This document shows positions 16,308 through 24,630 of a DNA stretch of 30,160 bases, piece by piece. The DNA comes from Patescibacteria group bacterium (lineage in GTDB: Bacteria > Patescibacteriota > Microgenomatia > Daviesbacterales > UBA10151). The notes under the pieces were generated by a model that saw only the letters and a list, made by a program, of their open reading frames with translations, had not been told where the DNA came from and ran no database searches. The translations under genes were made by a program, and so were the position numbers. The stretch is from contig JAHIUE010000043.1 in assembly GCA_018817205.1 (NCBI GenBank), positions 1-30,160 on the forward strand, written 5' to 3'. Each line of letters starts with the position of its first letter. Positions within the stretch are counted from its first letter, which is position 1.

Positions 16308-17620
16308 TATTTCCTTGAGTAGCTTACCTTCTTCGCGGAAAATACTTCTTTTGCAGTTACATTCTCAAAAGACGGAATTACTTTATATTCGGCGGTGATA
16401 TAACCCTTGGGAAGCTTACGTTCCCCACCTACCACTATTCCCCATAAATCTATCACCTCAACTCTTTTAGGTACCATCATACCTTTATAATTTGAGTGTG
16501 GGGTAGCTACTATTATTACATCGCAAATCTCGACTAATTTCTCTTTAGAAACAAATGTGGGATCTTTAGTAAATTCTTCTGAGTAGTAAACCTGAGCACC
16601 ATTGAATCTTAAAATTTTTCCTAACTTATATGATAGAGAATCTCTTGTATCGTCAACATCGGCCTTAAATGCCATTCCTAAAATACCTATTTTCTTATTA
16701 GCCAAATCGTGTCTTTCTTTTAAATCATCTACTATGAAATTAGGCAAGCCTTCGTTAATCATCATAGCAGCATGACCTAGTAAAAAATTATTCGAATCAA
16801 AGGCAGCAAGCTGCATGGTATCTTTTAAAAGACATGGCCCCGCAGAAAAACCGGCTGTAGGCAAATTTGCTGCTCGTTCATACCCCTCTTTCATAGCCCA
16901 ACGGACCTTTTCGTAATCTACCCCGAATCTGCTCGAAATCATGTAGAACTGATTTGCCAAGGCAAATTGAATGTATCTTAAAGCATTGGAGAATAATTTA
17001 ATAAGCTCTGCCTCTCCCATTGAAGTTTTAATAATTTTTGGGGCAATTACACTGAATAAATTTGCTGCTCTCTCTACCGCCTGATCGCTTAAACCGGCTA
17101 CAATTTGAGGCAATTCTTTCAGTTCTTTTATAGCATACCCCTCAGTAATACGTTCGGGGCAATATGCTATATGCCATTGCCTTCCATTACCAAGCATTCG
17201 AAGCAATTGTTGACAAGTATTTGGATAAACAGTGCTTCTAATAATAATTGTTTGGTTTTGGTTTAAATATTCCCTGATATTTTCAAAAAATTCCAGGAAA
17301 GCCCTGGTTTGAGGAGTAAGATGTTCATCAACCGGCGTACCAATAGTAACAATTACATATATAGCTTTTGAAATATCCTTAATATCATATGAAACGGTCA
17401 ACGTACCTTCCTTTAATACTTTTTCTAATATCTCTTGTGCACCATATTCAATAAAAGGCATTTGACCTTTTTTGACCTTTTCACCAGTTTCCTTATTAAT
17501 ATCATAAAGGCAAACCTTTAATCCTTTTTCAGCGAAAGCAATACCTAGCGGGAGTCCAATATGACCCAATCCGCCAATTATAATTAGATCGTATAAACTA
17601 TTAGGAGCTTTTATTGGCAT
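16307..17620 (-). CDS. UDP-N-acetylhexosamine (ManNAc-type) 6-dehydrogenase, WecC-like (437 aa)
   Basis: The N-terminal NAD site is IIIGGLGHIGLP (13-24). The central helix carries K208, N212 and R215 in LIKLFSNALRY. The catalytic cysteine C263 lies in GFSAGPCLLKD, and the C-terminal domain has MAFKADVDDTRDS (316-328). In the central helix the arginine and the QFALANQF segment are like WecC-type UDP-HexNAc dehydrogenases rather than UDP-glucose dehydrogenase. It would oxidise the C6 of a UDP-sugar to a uronic acid in two NAD-dependent steps. It is the first gene of the seven-gene operon; TATGAT hexamers lie 17-22 nt upstream of its start. Confidence 0.88.
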   Translation of the reverse strand: MPIKAPNSLYDLIIIGGLGHIGLPLGIAFAEKGLKVCLYDINKETGEKVKKGQMPFIEYGAQEILEKVLKEGTLTVSYDIKDISKAIYVIVTIGTPVDEHLTPQTRAFLEFFENIREYLNQNQTIIIRSTVYPNTCQQLLRMLGNGRQWHIAYCPERITEGYAIKELKELPQIVAGLSDQAVERAANLFSVIAPKIIKTSMGEAELIKLFSNALRYIQFALANQFYMISSRFGVDYEKVRWAMKEGYERAANLPTAGFSAGPCLLKDTMQLAAFDSNNFLLGHAAMMINEGLPNFIVDDLKERHDLANKKIGILGMAFKADVDDTRDSLSYKLGKILRFNGAQVYYSEEFTKDPTFVSKEKLVEICDVIIVATPHSNYKGMMVPKRVEVIDLWGIVVGGERKLPKGYITAEYKVIPSFENVTAKEVFSAKKVSYSRK

Positions 17621-17643
17621 AGGCTTAATTGCTCACGATCATA

Positions 17644-19560
17644 TCATAAACCAAGCTCTTTTAAAACTTCTTCTCCGATATCCACTATATCCTTATTAAT
17701 AAACCTATATGCATGAAAATTGCTTATTTTGTAAAAATTGTTTTTGTTTCCCCTAATAGGATCTTTATACCAAATTCCCAGTTGACCGCCTTCCGTCCTC
17801 AATCCAACTTTTAATATATCAACGCAATTTTGGTGAGTATGTTCAGGACACTGGATATTGGTTCTCATCATCCCCGGATCCGGAAAATTATTTAAAGAAC
17901 CATCCATATTTACCCTGGTCCAAAATTCAAATCCCGCCATGACAGTACCTTCGTCAAAGTAGCCGCTTTCTTTATCCGCAGTTTCATCAAAATAGAATAA
18001 TGACCTTTCCTCTTGACTGATTTTCCCCACCAGTTGACGGAACTTACTTTTCATCCTGATCTGCTCACTTCCTCGCAGACCCGCATTGGTTAATTCGTAG
18101 TTAAAAAAAATACTGGTTACTTTGTAATTCATAATAATAAACGGGATAAGCAGTAAAAAAATCGCCCAGGCAAAATTCTTGATGGCTTTTGTGCTTTTTA
18201 TACGATCATAAATTATTACCAGAAATCCTGATATAAATAGACTGGTACCAATTGAGGGTATACTTAAATATCTTTGAGGACCCATAAAGACTAACTGTAA
18301 ATCCGAAGGAAGCCAAGTAAGCAAAATAAACAAAAAGGAGAAAGAAAACCCAACAACAAGAGGAAACAGTTTTTGATCTTTACTACTTAGCCACTTAACG
18401 GTAAAAAAGCCTGCCAATACCGAAATATAAAAACCTAATATAGCAGGCATAGCCATCAGGTTTGCATCAAAATGAATGCGTACCGCCGGAGAAATATTTT
18501 GCCAATTAACATTGAGTACATAGATTATTAAACCAAAAATAAAAACAAATGTCGTAATCATAATTGATAATTTCAAAGGCTTTTTGTAGATAAACATAAG
18601 CAAAACAACTGCCATTATTCCCAATCTGATAACAGGACCAAAAATTAAGGAGGTGATGTAGCTACCCAAATCCCCAAAATTCAACTTACCTAATATTTTC
18701 CAATAATCCTCGTATAAAAACAGGCTGCCAAGTGATGAAAAAGGATATATCAGCAACTGTAAATTTCCCTTTATAATACTGTCTATTCTTAGATTGGTAA
18801 TTATTGAGAACTGATTAGGGGTAAAACCAGTAACAGTACCTTTATATAAAGTATTGTAAAACAAATAAAAAATAACGGGCGGTAAAAAGATTAGGAAAGT
18901 TCTTTTCAAAGATGTAATCCATAAATTCTTTTTAAATTTTCCCAAGGATATCAGAAAAAACTCCGACAAAATAACTAAAAATAGGAGCGGATACATTCTT
19001 TCCGGTTTTAGCAATAAAGAGATAGTCAGTAATAAACTTGAAATTATAGACCATTTTAGAAAGTTTTTGTTAAATAAAGAAAAATAATATGAGATTAAAA
19101 ATGAAGCCAAAGATATGGTAGTTAAAAAATACCCGCCGGAAGAAAGCTGAAAGAGAACTCCTGCATGGGTGTATGAGACGGTATATAGTAAACTTGCTAT
19201 AAATGCCAGCAATCTCTTTTTAAAGATTGTCAGTATTAAAAGATAAATACTAAGACCTGCAAAGATCTTAAAAACATGAGTCACTAAATGAAGTTGTACA
19301 AAATTTAATCCTATGAATTTTTCTAATATTCCGACATAGTATGATTCAGGATAATAAATTCCCAAGACCTGAACTTCCTGTAATAAATGATTAAATGACA
19401 AGTTATCGAAAAGCTTAAAGTAATAAAGCACTTGCCAATCCACATCCCTAAAACCATAATTAAGCTGATTTGAAAAAATAAATCCATTTAAAACAACTGT
19501 GGTTAACAATAGAACAAAAATTGCAAGCAGATTCCTTTTATCCAGTAGTAAATTCTTCAT
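17644..19560 (-). CDS. Multi-TM GT-C-like protein, paralog A (638 aa)
   Basis: About 11-12 TM segments occupy residues 12-490, and a soluble C-terminal domain of about 145 residues follows. The first outer loop has YGFRDVDW (35-42), with the acidic pair expected of a GT-C catalytic loop. PFSSLGSLF and RYLSIPSIGTSL recur as equivalents in the paralogs at 19588, 21474 and 24631. The C-terminal signature is ISNFHAYRFINKDIVDI, ending in LKELGL. It is probably a polyprenyl-phosphate-sugar-dependent transferase facing outside, but the exact reaction is unknown. A TATAAT box 9 nt before the ATG, without a Shine-Dalgarno, suggests a leaderless mRNA. It is divergent from 19588. Confidence 0.75.
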   Translation of the reverse strand: MKNLLLDKRNLLAIFVLLLTTVVLNGFIFSNQLNYGFRDVDWQVLYYFKLFDNLSFNHLLQEVQVLGIYYPESYYVGILEKFIGLNFVQLHLVTHVFKIFAGLSIYLLILTIFKKRLLAFIASLLYTVSYTHAGVLFQLSSGGYFLTTISLASFLISYYFSLFNKNFLKWSIISSLLLTISLLLKPERMYPLLFLVILSEFFLISLGKFKKNLWITSLKRTFLIFLPPVIFYLFYNTLYKGTVTGFTPNQFSIITNLRIDSIIKGNLQLLIYPFSSLGSLFLYEDYWKILGKLNFGDLGSYITSLIFGPVIRLGIMAVVLLMFIYKKPLKLSIMITTFVFIFGLIIYVLNVNWQNISPAVRIHFDANLMAMPAILGFYISVLAGFFTVKWLSSKDQKLFPLVVGFSFSFLFILLTWLPSDLQLVFMGPQRYLSIPSIGTSLFISGFLVIIYDRIKSTKAIKNFAWAIFLLLIPFIIMNYKVTSIFFNYELTNAGLRGSEQIRMKSKFRQLVGKISQEERSLFYFDETADKESGYFDEGTVMAGFEFWTRVNMDGSLNNFPDPGMMRTNIQCPEHTHQNCVDILKVGLRTEGGQLGIWYKDPIRGNKNNFYKISNFHAYRFINKDIVDIGEEVLKELGL

Positions 19561-19569
19561 CTTTATTTT

Positions 19570-19581
19570 ATTATATATAAA
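19570..19581. promoter_or_regulatory. Back-to-back -10 boxes of a 27-bp divergent promoter
   Basis: Minus-strand TATAAT (19575-19570) lies 9 nt from the ATG at 19560. Plus-strand TATAAA (19576-19581) lies 6 nt from the ATG at 19588. The two hexamers are directly adjacent, and neither start has a Shine-Dalgarno. The -35 elements would lie inside the opposite coding regions and are weak by eye. Confidence 0.5.
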
Positions 19582-19587
19582 TCTCTG

Positions 19588-21456
19588 ATGAAAGAAATTA
19601 TATCTTATCTTAAGAAAGAATGGCGTCTCTTATTAATATTTATTTTGCTAATCAGCTTCTCTCAAGCATTTATTTTAAAACCGCATCTAGAATTTGGTTT
19701 TACTCCGGACGATGTTCGCTTAATCTCCGATTACATAGCCTTAGGACCAAATCCTCTTTCTCAATTTGGTAAAGTTTGGCAGGATTTAGGAGGACCCCAT
19801 ATGGTTAATCCCCTTTATTACAACGGTATCTTATACGGCATACTCGGATTTGACTACCAAGCATATCAAATAGCAGGTCTGATCTTTAAGATCTTCTCTG
19901 TCATTAGTTTTTATCTATTAGTCCGGGTTATATCCAAAAACCGGTTATTATCGTTTATATCGGGTATAATTTTTTCTTTTCATTACGGCTCTGTTGGCTC
20001 TATGGAAATGGTTGCCAGAACTCAAGATTATCTGGTTATCACAGGACTAAATATTTTCTTACTGCTGTTCTATTTAATCAATGCCGGTAGACTCAAAAAC
20101 ATCTTCTGGTTAATTCTGTCTTCTTTAATATTATTCTCTGCTTTTTTTATTAATCCGATCAGGGCCTACCCCATCTTGCCCTTTATCTGTTTTTTAGCAA
20201 TATTCATATTCTTCAATAAAATATCTTTATCGAACTTTTATAAAATAGCTAAGAACTTAACAATCATCTTCTTACCTTTTATGTTGTTTTTTGGATTACA
20301 GGGCACTGGAGGAGTTTTTTACGGAAACACTTTAGTCATCATACAAAAAGTTTCCCTGGGGAATTTTCAAATGTTATTAAGCCCGTTTAGTTCTTTTGGC
20401 AGTATTTTTTTGACAGGAGATATCTTAAGATCACTAGGTTCCCCCACCTGGACTTTAAATAATTTTCTTGGTTATTTTCTTGGAGGACCATTAATAATTT
20501 TTGGGGGAACTACTATTATATTATCAAAAATTTTATCCCAAAAACCGCTGAAATTTTTCCTTGGCGTCTTTGTTACAAATTTCTTTTTAGAGTTGCTGTT
20601 CTTCTTCGCCATAGATCACGGGATGAATTTACCCACATCATTTAAAATGTCTTACGATCCATATACCTTTGCTACACCGGCAATTTTAGGAGGATATATT
20701 CTAGTCATAACTCTCTTCATTTTTTTGGAATGGTTTCGCAACAGACAAAATATTTATCTGAGCCTTTATCTTTTGGGGATTAGTTTAGCCGTGACCTTCG
20801 TTTGGTTCACCTGGATTTTATATGACTTCGTCAGCATACCAATGGGAGTATATGGTTATTCAACCATCCCCTCTATGGGGATTTCCGCAGCAATAGCCAG
20901 CACGCTAGTTTTAGCCTACACTAAGATTAGTAAACGTAAGGGGCTTCTTAAATCTTTTGCGCCTTCTGTTTTCTTGTTGCTTATACTATATTTCTTTTTC
21001 AGCAATGATCAAATACAAAAATACCTACAATATAATATTGCTTATGGTAATGATGTCTCAGGTCAAATCTATCTGAAAAATAAATTTTGGCAGTTTCTAA
21101 AAGACGATTCCAACCCCTGTAATAATTTTTTCTTTTTAGATACAAGATTCGACTTTCCGAATGGATATAATTACAGTTTTATTATGATTGACAGGTTTGA
21201 CAGATGGTATAGCCTTTATAGCCCATACGGCTCAAAAAAACCTTGTCCTGTTGCTTTACTCGTTAGCGATGAAGAAAAACTTTTATCAAGCTATACTAAA
21301 CTAGAAGGGAAGGAGGGTTTTTTGTATAAATATTTCAATGGCGGCGGAAATAACTTTTTCTCCTTAGATAACTTTTATGCATTTAAATTGCAAAATAGAG
21401 ATATTATTGATATAAAACCGGAAATTCTGAAAAAATTAAGACTATCCCCATTATAA
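19588..21456 (+). CDS. Multi-TM GT-C-like protein, paralog B (622 aa)
   Basis: The first loop reads FGFTPDDVRL (36-45, D41 and D42), and about 11 TM segments run to about residue 475. Shared motifs are LLSPFSSFGSIF and YSTIPSMGIS, and the soluble tail ends with LDNFYAFKLQNRDIIDI plus LKKLRL. By eye it is the closest relative of the proteins at 17644 and 21474. As with them, a GT-C glycosyltransferase role is inferred from topology and the acidic first loop, and the substrate is unknown. It converges with paralog C across a 17-bp gap that contains no hairpin terminator. Confidence 0.75.
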   Translation: MKEIISYLKKEWRLLLIFILLISFSQAFILKPHLEFGFTPDDVRLISDYIALGPNPLSQFGKVWQDLGGPHMVNPLYYNGILYGILGFDYQAYQIAGLIFKIFSVISFYLLVRVISKNRLLSFISGIIFSFHYGSVGSMEMVARTQDYLVITGLNIFLLLFYLINAGRLKNIFWLILSSLILFSAFFINPIRAYPILPFICFLAIFIFFNKISLSNFYKIAKNLTIIFLPFMLFFGLQGTGGVFYGNTLVIIQKVSLGNFQMLLSPFSSFGSIFLTGDILRSLGSPTWTLNNFLGYFLGGPLIIFGGTTIILSKILSQKPLKFFLGVFVTNFFLELLFFFAIDHGMNLPTSFKMSYDPYTFATPAILGGYILVITLFIFLEWFRNRQNIYLSLYLLGISLAVTFVWFTWILYDFVSIPMGVYGYSTIPSMGISAAIASTLVLAYTKISKRKGLLKSFAPSVFLLLILYFFFSNDQIQKYLQYNIAYGNDVSGQIYLKNKFWQFLKDDSNPCNNFFFLDTRFDFPNGYNYSFIMIDRFDRWYSLYSPYGSKKPCPVALLVSDEEKLLSSYTKLEGKEGFLYKYFNGGGNNFFSLDNFYAFKLQNRDIIDIKPEILKKLRLSPL

Positions 21457-21473
21457 ACCGTTAGACTGTTTTT

Positions 21474-23339
21474 CTATTCAAATCCTAACTTATTTATTAT
21501 TTCTGATTTTATAGGAACAAGGTCTCGGTTGATCATTTTAAAAGCATAGAAATTTTCCATTTTATAAAAACGGTCATCACCACAGGCGCTTTGTACAATC
21601 ATCTCTTTACTATTAACTTCTTCAATTCTAAGTTTATCTAAGTCTTTAAAACGGATCACTGATTTACAATGCCCACCAGGGTCAAAAGGTAAACCCTTCT
21701 CAATAGTTAGCATAGGAGGAATATCCCAAGCAAAACTTGCACCATAGAAATAACCATCATCCGCTGATGTATCAAGATAAACAAGGATTGGACTTTTATC
21801 TTTTGATTCATCCATTCCGACTTCTTTCCAAAAACTAGTTTGTATTCGGTTTTGATCGGAAGCAGCATACCCGTTTTTTAACCAATCTGCATAGTATTTA
21901 TCAACCTGTATTGAACTCAAAATTATAAAGAAGAAAAAATAGATGACCGTTAAAATTGCGGCTATCTTTCTCATTACCCCAGATTTAAATCTAAGATTTT
22001 GGAAAGCTAAGTAAAAAATGATTGCTAGGTACAGACTTGATCCTATAGCTGCAATGCTTAAATAAGCATGAACTCCCGTAAAAATAACATTATCACCAGC
22101 GAGTATCCAGGTAAAGAATGTATATAAAAGAGAAAAAATGGGTGCCAAGCTAAGTGCTAGTACAAGATAATTTCCCTTTTTATTCAACCATTCTATAAAA
22201 AAAGAGATTGAAGTAGAAAACACAAATATACCTATTATTCCAGAAATAAAATATGTTCCCGGGTCAACCGCAGCTTTAATTTTTGGGTCAAGATAAATCC
22301 AATTATTAGCAGCTAAGAAAGCGAGAATAGAAAAACTAATGCTTAAAAACAAACTTCTTAAAATAAACCATTTAGGTTTACGGGAAACCAATAAACCAAG
22401 AATATAAAGTATCGGATAAGAAAGAACTAAAAATCTAAAGAGTAAGAAGTTGAGAAAGATCCAAAAATCCTGATACAAAGCAGTATTTCCTACCCGTGCA
22501 AAAATACTTAGTTGGTCCAATAGTCCTTGGGGAATAAAAGTTGAGCCAAATGAAGCAAACAGGCTGATAAAAAGCTGGAAGTTACCTGCACTAAAAATAT
22601 CTTTTAGTTTATTAATATTTAACTCTTTTGAAACTGCATCAGGAGAGTAAAGCACTACAGCAATAAAAAGTGAATATAAAAAGATTAACCTTAGAATCAA
22701 AGCTTTAAAAGTAGTTGACGATCTATTAAGCCAAAAGTTAAGAAGTTCTAAAAAAGGCAATAATATTAAAACCGGATAAAATCTGGGTATGTCAAAGAAG
22801 GATGCTGCCAGAAGAAACATCAATAATGTGAACATTATTTTTAGATTAAAGTTATGTTTCCAGAGAGCCCAAAGATAAATTGCCAAAAATATATTCATAC
22901 TTATTATGACCAGTGATTCATTTCCAACAAAAACAGTATGTAAAGTAGCAAAAGAACTAAAGTGAAGAGAGAATAAAAAAGTTGCTAAATATGCCAACGA
23001 CTTCTTTCTAAATAGTAAATAAATAAGAGGGAAAACACTCAAACCGGCCAAAGCTTTCAGGAAGGTATTGAAAATATGATAAAGCTGATAATTATATTCG
23101 AAAACCCTAAATAAAGTACCCACATAATAGACACGCGCAAAATTATGAGAACCAATTTCTCTCCAAGCTTTTACTATATCTAAAAAAGGATCTTGCACTA
23201 CTTGCTTATACCAAGCCAGAACATACCAATCATCATTATTGAAACCATAGTTAAAATGTTTACTTGCTATTATGAATTGAAGAGTAAAAACAACTATTGT
23301 AAAGATAATAAAAGGAAGAATATTTTTCTTTAAAAACAT
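21474..23339 (-). CDS. Multi-TM GT-C-like protein, paralog C (621 aa)
   Basis: The first loop has YGFNNDDWYV (31-40, D36 and D37). About 11 TM segments follow, with the shared LFASFGSTF and YLSIAAIGSSL elements. The soluble tail ends MENFYAFKMINRDLVPI and INKLGF. It is a paralog of 17644, 19588 and 24631 in topology and C-terminal signature. It has the best promoter of the set: TTGACA (23377-23372), an 18-bp spacer, TGTAAT (23353-23348), then 8 nt to the ATG. A glycosyltransferase role is inferred; no substrate can be assigned. Confidence 0.75.
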   Translation of the reverse strand: MFLKKNILPFIIFTIVVFTLQFIIASKHFNYGFNNDDWYVLAWYKQVVQDPFLDIVKAWREIGSHNFARVYYVGTLFRVFEYNYQLYHIFNTFLKALAGLSVFPLIYLLFRKKSLAYLATFLFSLHFSSFATLHTVFVGNESLVIISMNIFLAIYLWALWKHNFNLKIMFTLLMFLLAASFFDIPRFYPVLILLPFLELLNFWLNRSSTTFKALILRLIFLYSLFIAVVLYSPDAVSKELNINKLKDIFSAGNFQLFISLFASFGSTFIPQGLLDQLSIFARVGNTALYQDFWIFLNFLLFRFLVLSYPILYILGLLVSRKPKWFILRSLFLSISFSILAFLAANNWIYLDPKIKAAVDPGTYFISGIIGIFVFSTSISFFIEWLNKKGNYLVLALSLAPIFSLLYTFFTWILAGDNVIFTGVHAYLSIAAIGSSLYLAIIFYLAFQNLRFKSGVMRKIAAILTVIYFFFFIILSSIQVDKYYADWLKNGYAASDQNRIQTSFWKEVGMDESKDKSPILVYLDTSADDGYFYGASFAWDIPPMLTIEKGLPFDPGGHCKSVIRFKDLDKLRIEEVNSKEMIVQSACGDDRFYKMENFYAFKMINRDLVPIKSEIINKLGFE

Positions 23340-23347
23340 ATTTTAGT

Positions 23348-23377
23348 ATTACAATCTAAAATGGACCTGATTGTCAA
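23348..23377 (-). promoter_or_regulatory. Sigma70-type promoter of paralog C, leaderless spacing
   Basis: A consensus -35 TTGACA (23377-23372) and a -10 TGTAAT (23353-23348) are separated by 18 bp. The -10 ends 8 nt before the ATG at 23339, so transcription should start at or near the A of the ATG. Confidence 0.6.
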
Positions 23378-23386
23378 TCCGCAACT

Positions 23387-24583
23387 TCACAATTTTCTCC
23401 TATTAAGTAAAAATAATAACTGATCAACTCTCCGATCCCAACTCCAGCTTTTATCTATCATCTCCTTGGCCTGTTTACCTATTTGGTCTCTTTTAATCTT
23501 ATTTTCTAATAATTCTAAGATTGTCTCGGCAAATTTATTTAAATCCCCTACTTCTACTTTGAGCATTCCCTTTGGATAGTAGGATTTATAGGATTCAAGG
23601 TCAAAACCTACACAAGGCAGGCCAAAGACCATTGCCTCAGCTGCTGCCATACCTCCGGAGTCAAAAAAAGCCGGATGAACTACTATTTTACTTTGAGAAA
23701 AAATTCTATACTTTTGATCCCCATCAAAAACATAACCAAAAAGTTTGATATTATCTTTTAAACCTAATTTTTTAATTCTGTTTTTAACCGCATCAAATAA
23801 TGGACCATCACCTATCATTGCCAGTTGAACACCAGATAATTTTTCTGTTACTAACTTCCATATATCAATTAACTCTACTACTCCTTTTTGGGGATGAAAT
23901 CTCCCCTGAAATACAGCATCATAGATTTTCGGTAGGTCTTCTTTCTTTATAAACTTATTTATTTGATCTATATTAACTGCTCCTAATACCACCAAAACCC
24001 TGTGTTGTTTATCCAATGCCTTAAAATATTTCTTTTCTGATTCATTATTTACCAGAACCAAATCCGCCCACCCTTTGATCAAAGGCTTGATAGGTAACTG
24101 AACTAACCAATTGACAAAAGCAGAAAATTTATAGGTATTTTCCCTTGAGCCTTCAGTAAAACCTTTAAAAGGATTCGGGGCCGCCTGGAAAGACCCCACT
24201 ACCCATTTAGTTTTAGAGTAACGAAGTTTTAAAACAAATCCCGGCAGGGAATCCATCCAAAATTCCGAAGCGGAAAAAAGTATTACATCTTTTGAGTTAT
24301 CTAAATTAAGAAAGAGCGCTAACCAAACAGACTTTAAAACCCTAGCCAAATAACACGCTATAAAACCAAACTTACACCATCTGTCAACATTAATAAGTTC
24401 AAAACTTACCCCCTCTGTTAGACCTTGTCTCTGACACATTTCCAGTCCTTCTTTCCAAACGTGAATTATGACTTTATTTTTTTGCCTTAATCTTTTGGCA
24501 AACTCTATAAAAATTCTATCCCCACCCGATAGACCTTTTCCTAACGCAGCATTTGCAAAGATGTGAAAACTCATTCTTGTCAT
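23387..24583 (-). CDS. GT4-family glycosyltransferase (GT-B fold, 398 aa)
   Basis: The N-terminal loop has GKGLSGGDR (15-23). The donor-domain motif is FQGRFHPQKG (225-234), with R228 and K233, the arginine and lysine expected to contact the diphosphate. IGDGPLFD (257-264) follows. The usual E-x7-E near residue 308-316 reads D-S-G-G-M-A-A-A-E, so the first glutamate is aspartate. This is a retaining cytoplasmic transferase using a nucleotide sugar; donor and acceptor are unknown. An alternative start is the methionine at codon 4 (24574). It is followed by paralog C after 47 bp and is divergent from paralog D. Confidence 0.85.
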   Translation of the reverse strand: MTRMSFHIFANAALGKGLSGGDRIFIEFAKRLRQKNKVIIHVWKEGLEMCQRQGLTEGVSFELINVDRWCKFGFIACYLARVLKSVWLALFLNLDNSKDVILFSASEFWMDSLPGFVLKLRYSKTKWVVGSFQAAPNPFKGFTEGSRENTYKFSAFVNWLVQLPIKPLIKGWADLVLVNNESEKKYFKALDKQHRVLVVLGAVNIDQINKFIKKEDLPKIYDAVFQGRFHPQKGVVELIDIWKLVTEKLSGVQLAMIGDGPLFDAVKNRIKKLGLKDNIKLFGYVFDGDQKYRIFSQSKIVVHPAFFDSGGMAAAEAMVFGLPCVGFDLESYKSYYPKGMLKVEVGDLNKFAETILELLENKIKRDQIGKQAKEMIDKSWSWDRRVDQLLFLLNRRKL

Positions 24584-24602
24584 TTTGTATAAATACCTTA
24601 AT

Positions 24603-24612
24603 ATTATATGAT
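24603..24612. promoter_or_regulatory. Overlapping divergent -10 boxes between the GT4 and paralog D genes
   Basis: Minus-strand TATAAT (24608-24603) is 19 nt from the ATG at 24583. Plus-strand TATGAT (24607-24612) is 18 nt from the ATG at 24631, with TTGTAT (24585-24590) as a -35 at 16 bp spacing. The two hexamers overlap by two bases, so the 47-bp gap looks like a symmetric bidirectional promoter. Confidence 0.4.
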
Positions 24613-24630
24613 CTAATAAGCAAATAAACT

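Noticed and set aside
21457..21473. Intrinsic terminator between the convergent paralogs B and C
   Set aside because: The 17-bp gap has a short T-run but no stem, and the other convergent junctions (4394-4397, 26254-26255) are even shorter. No rho-independent terminator can be supported.
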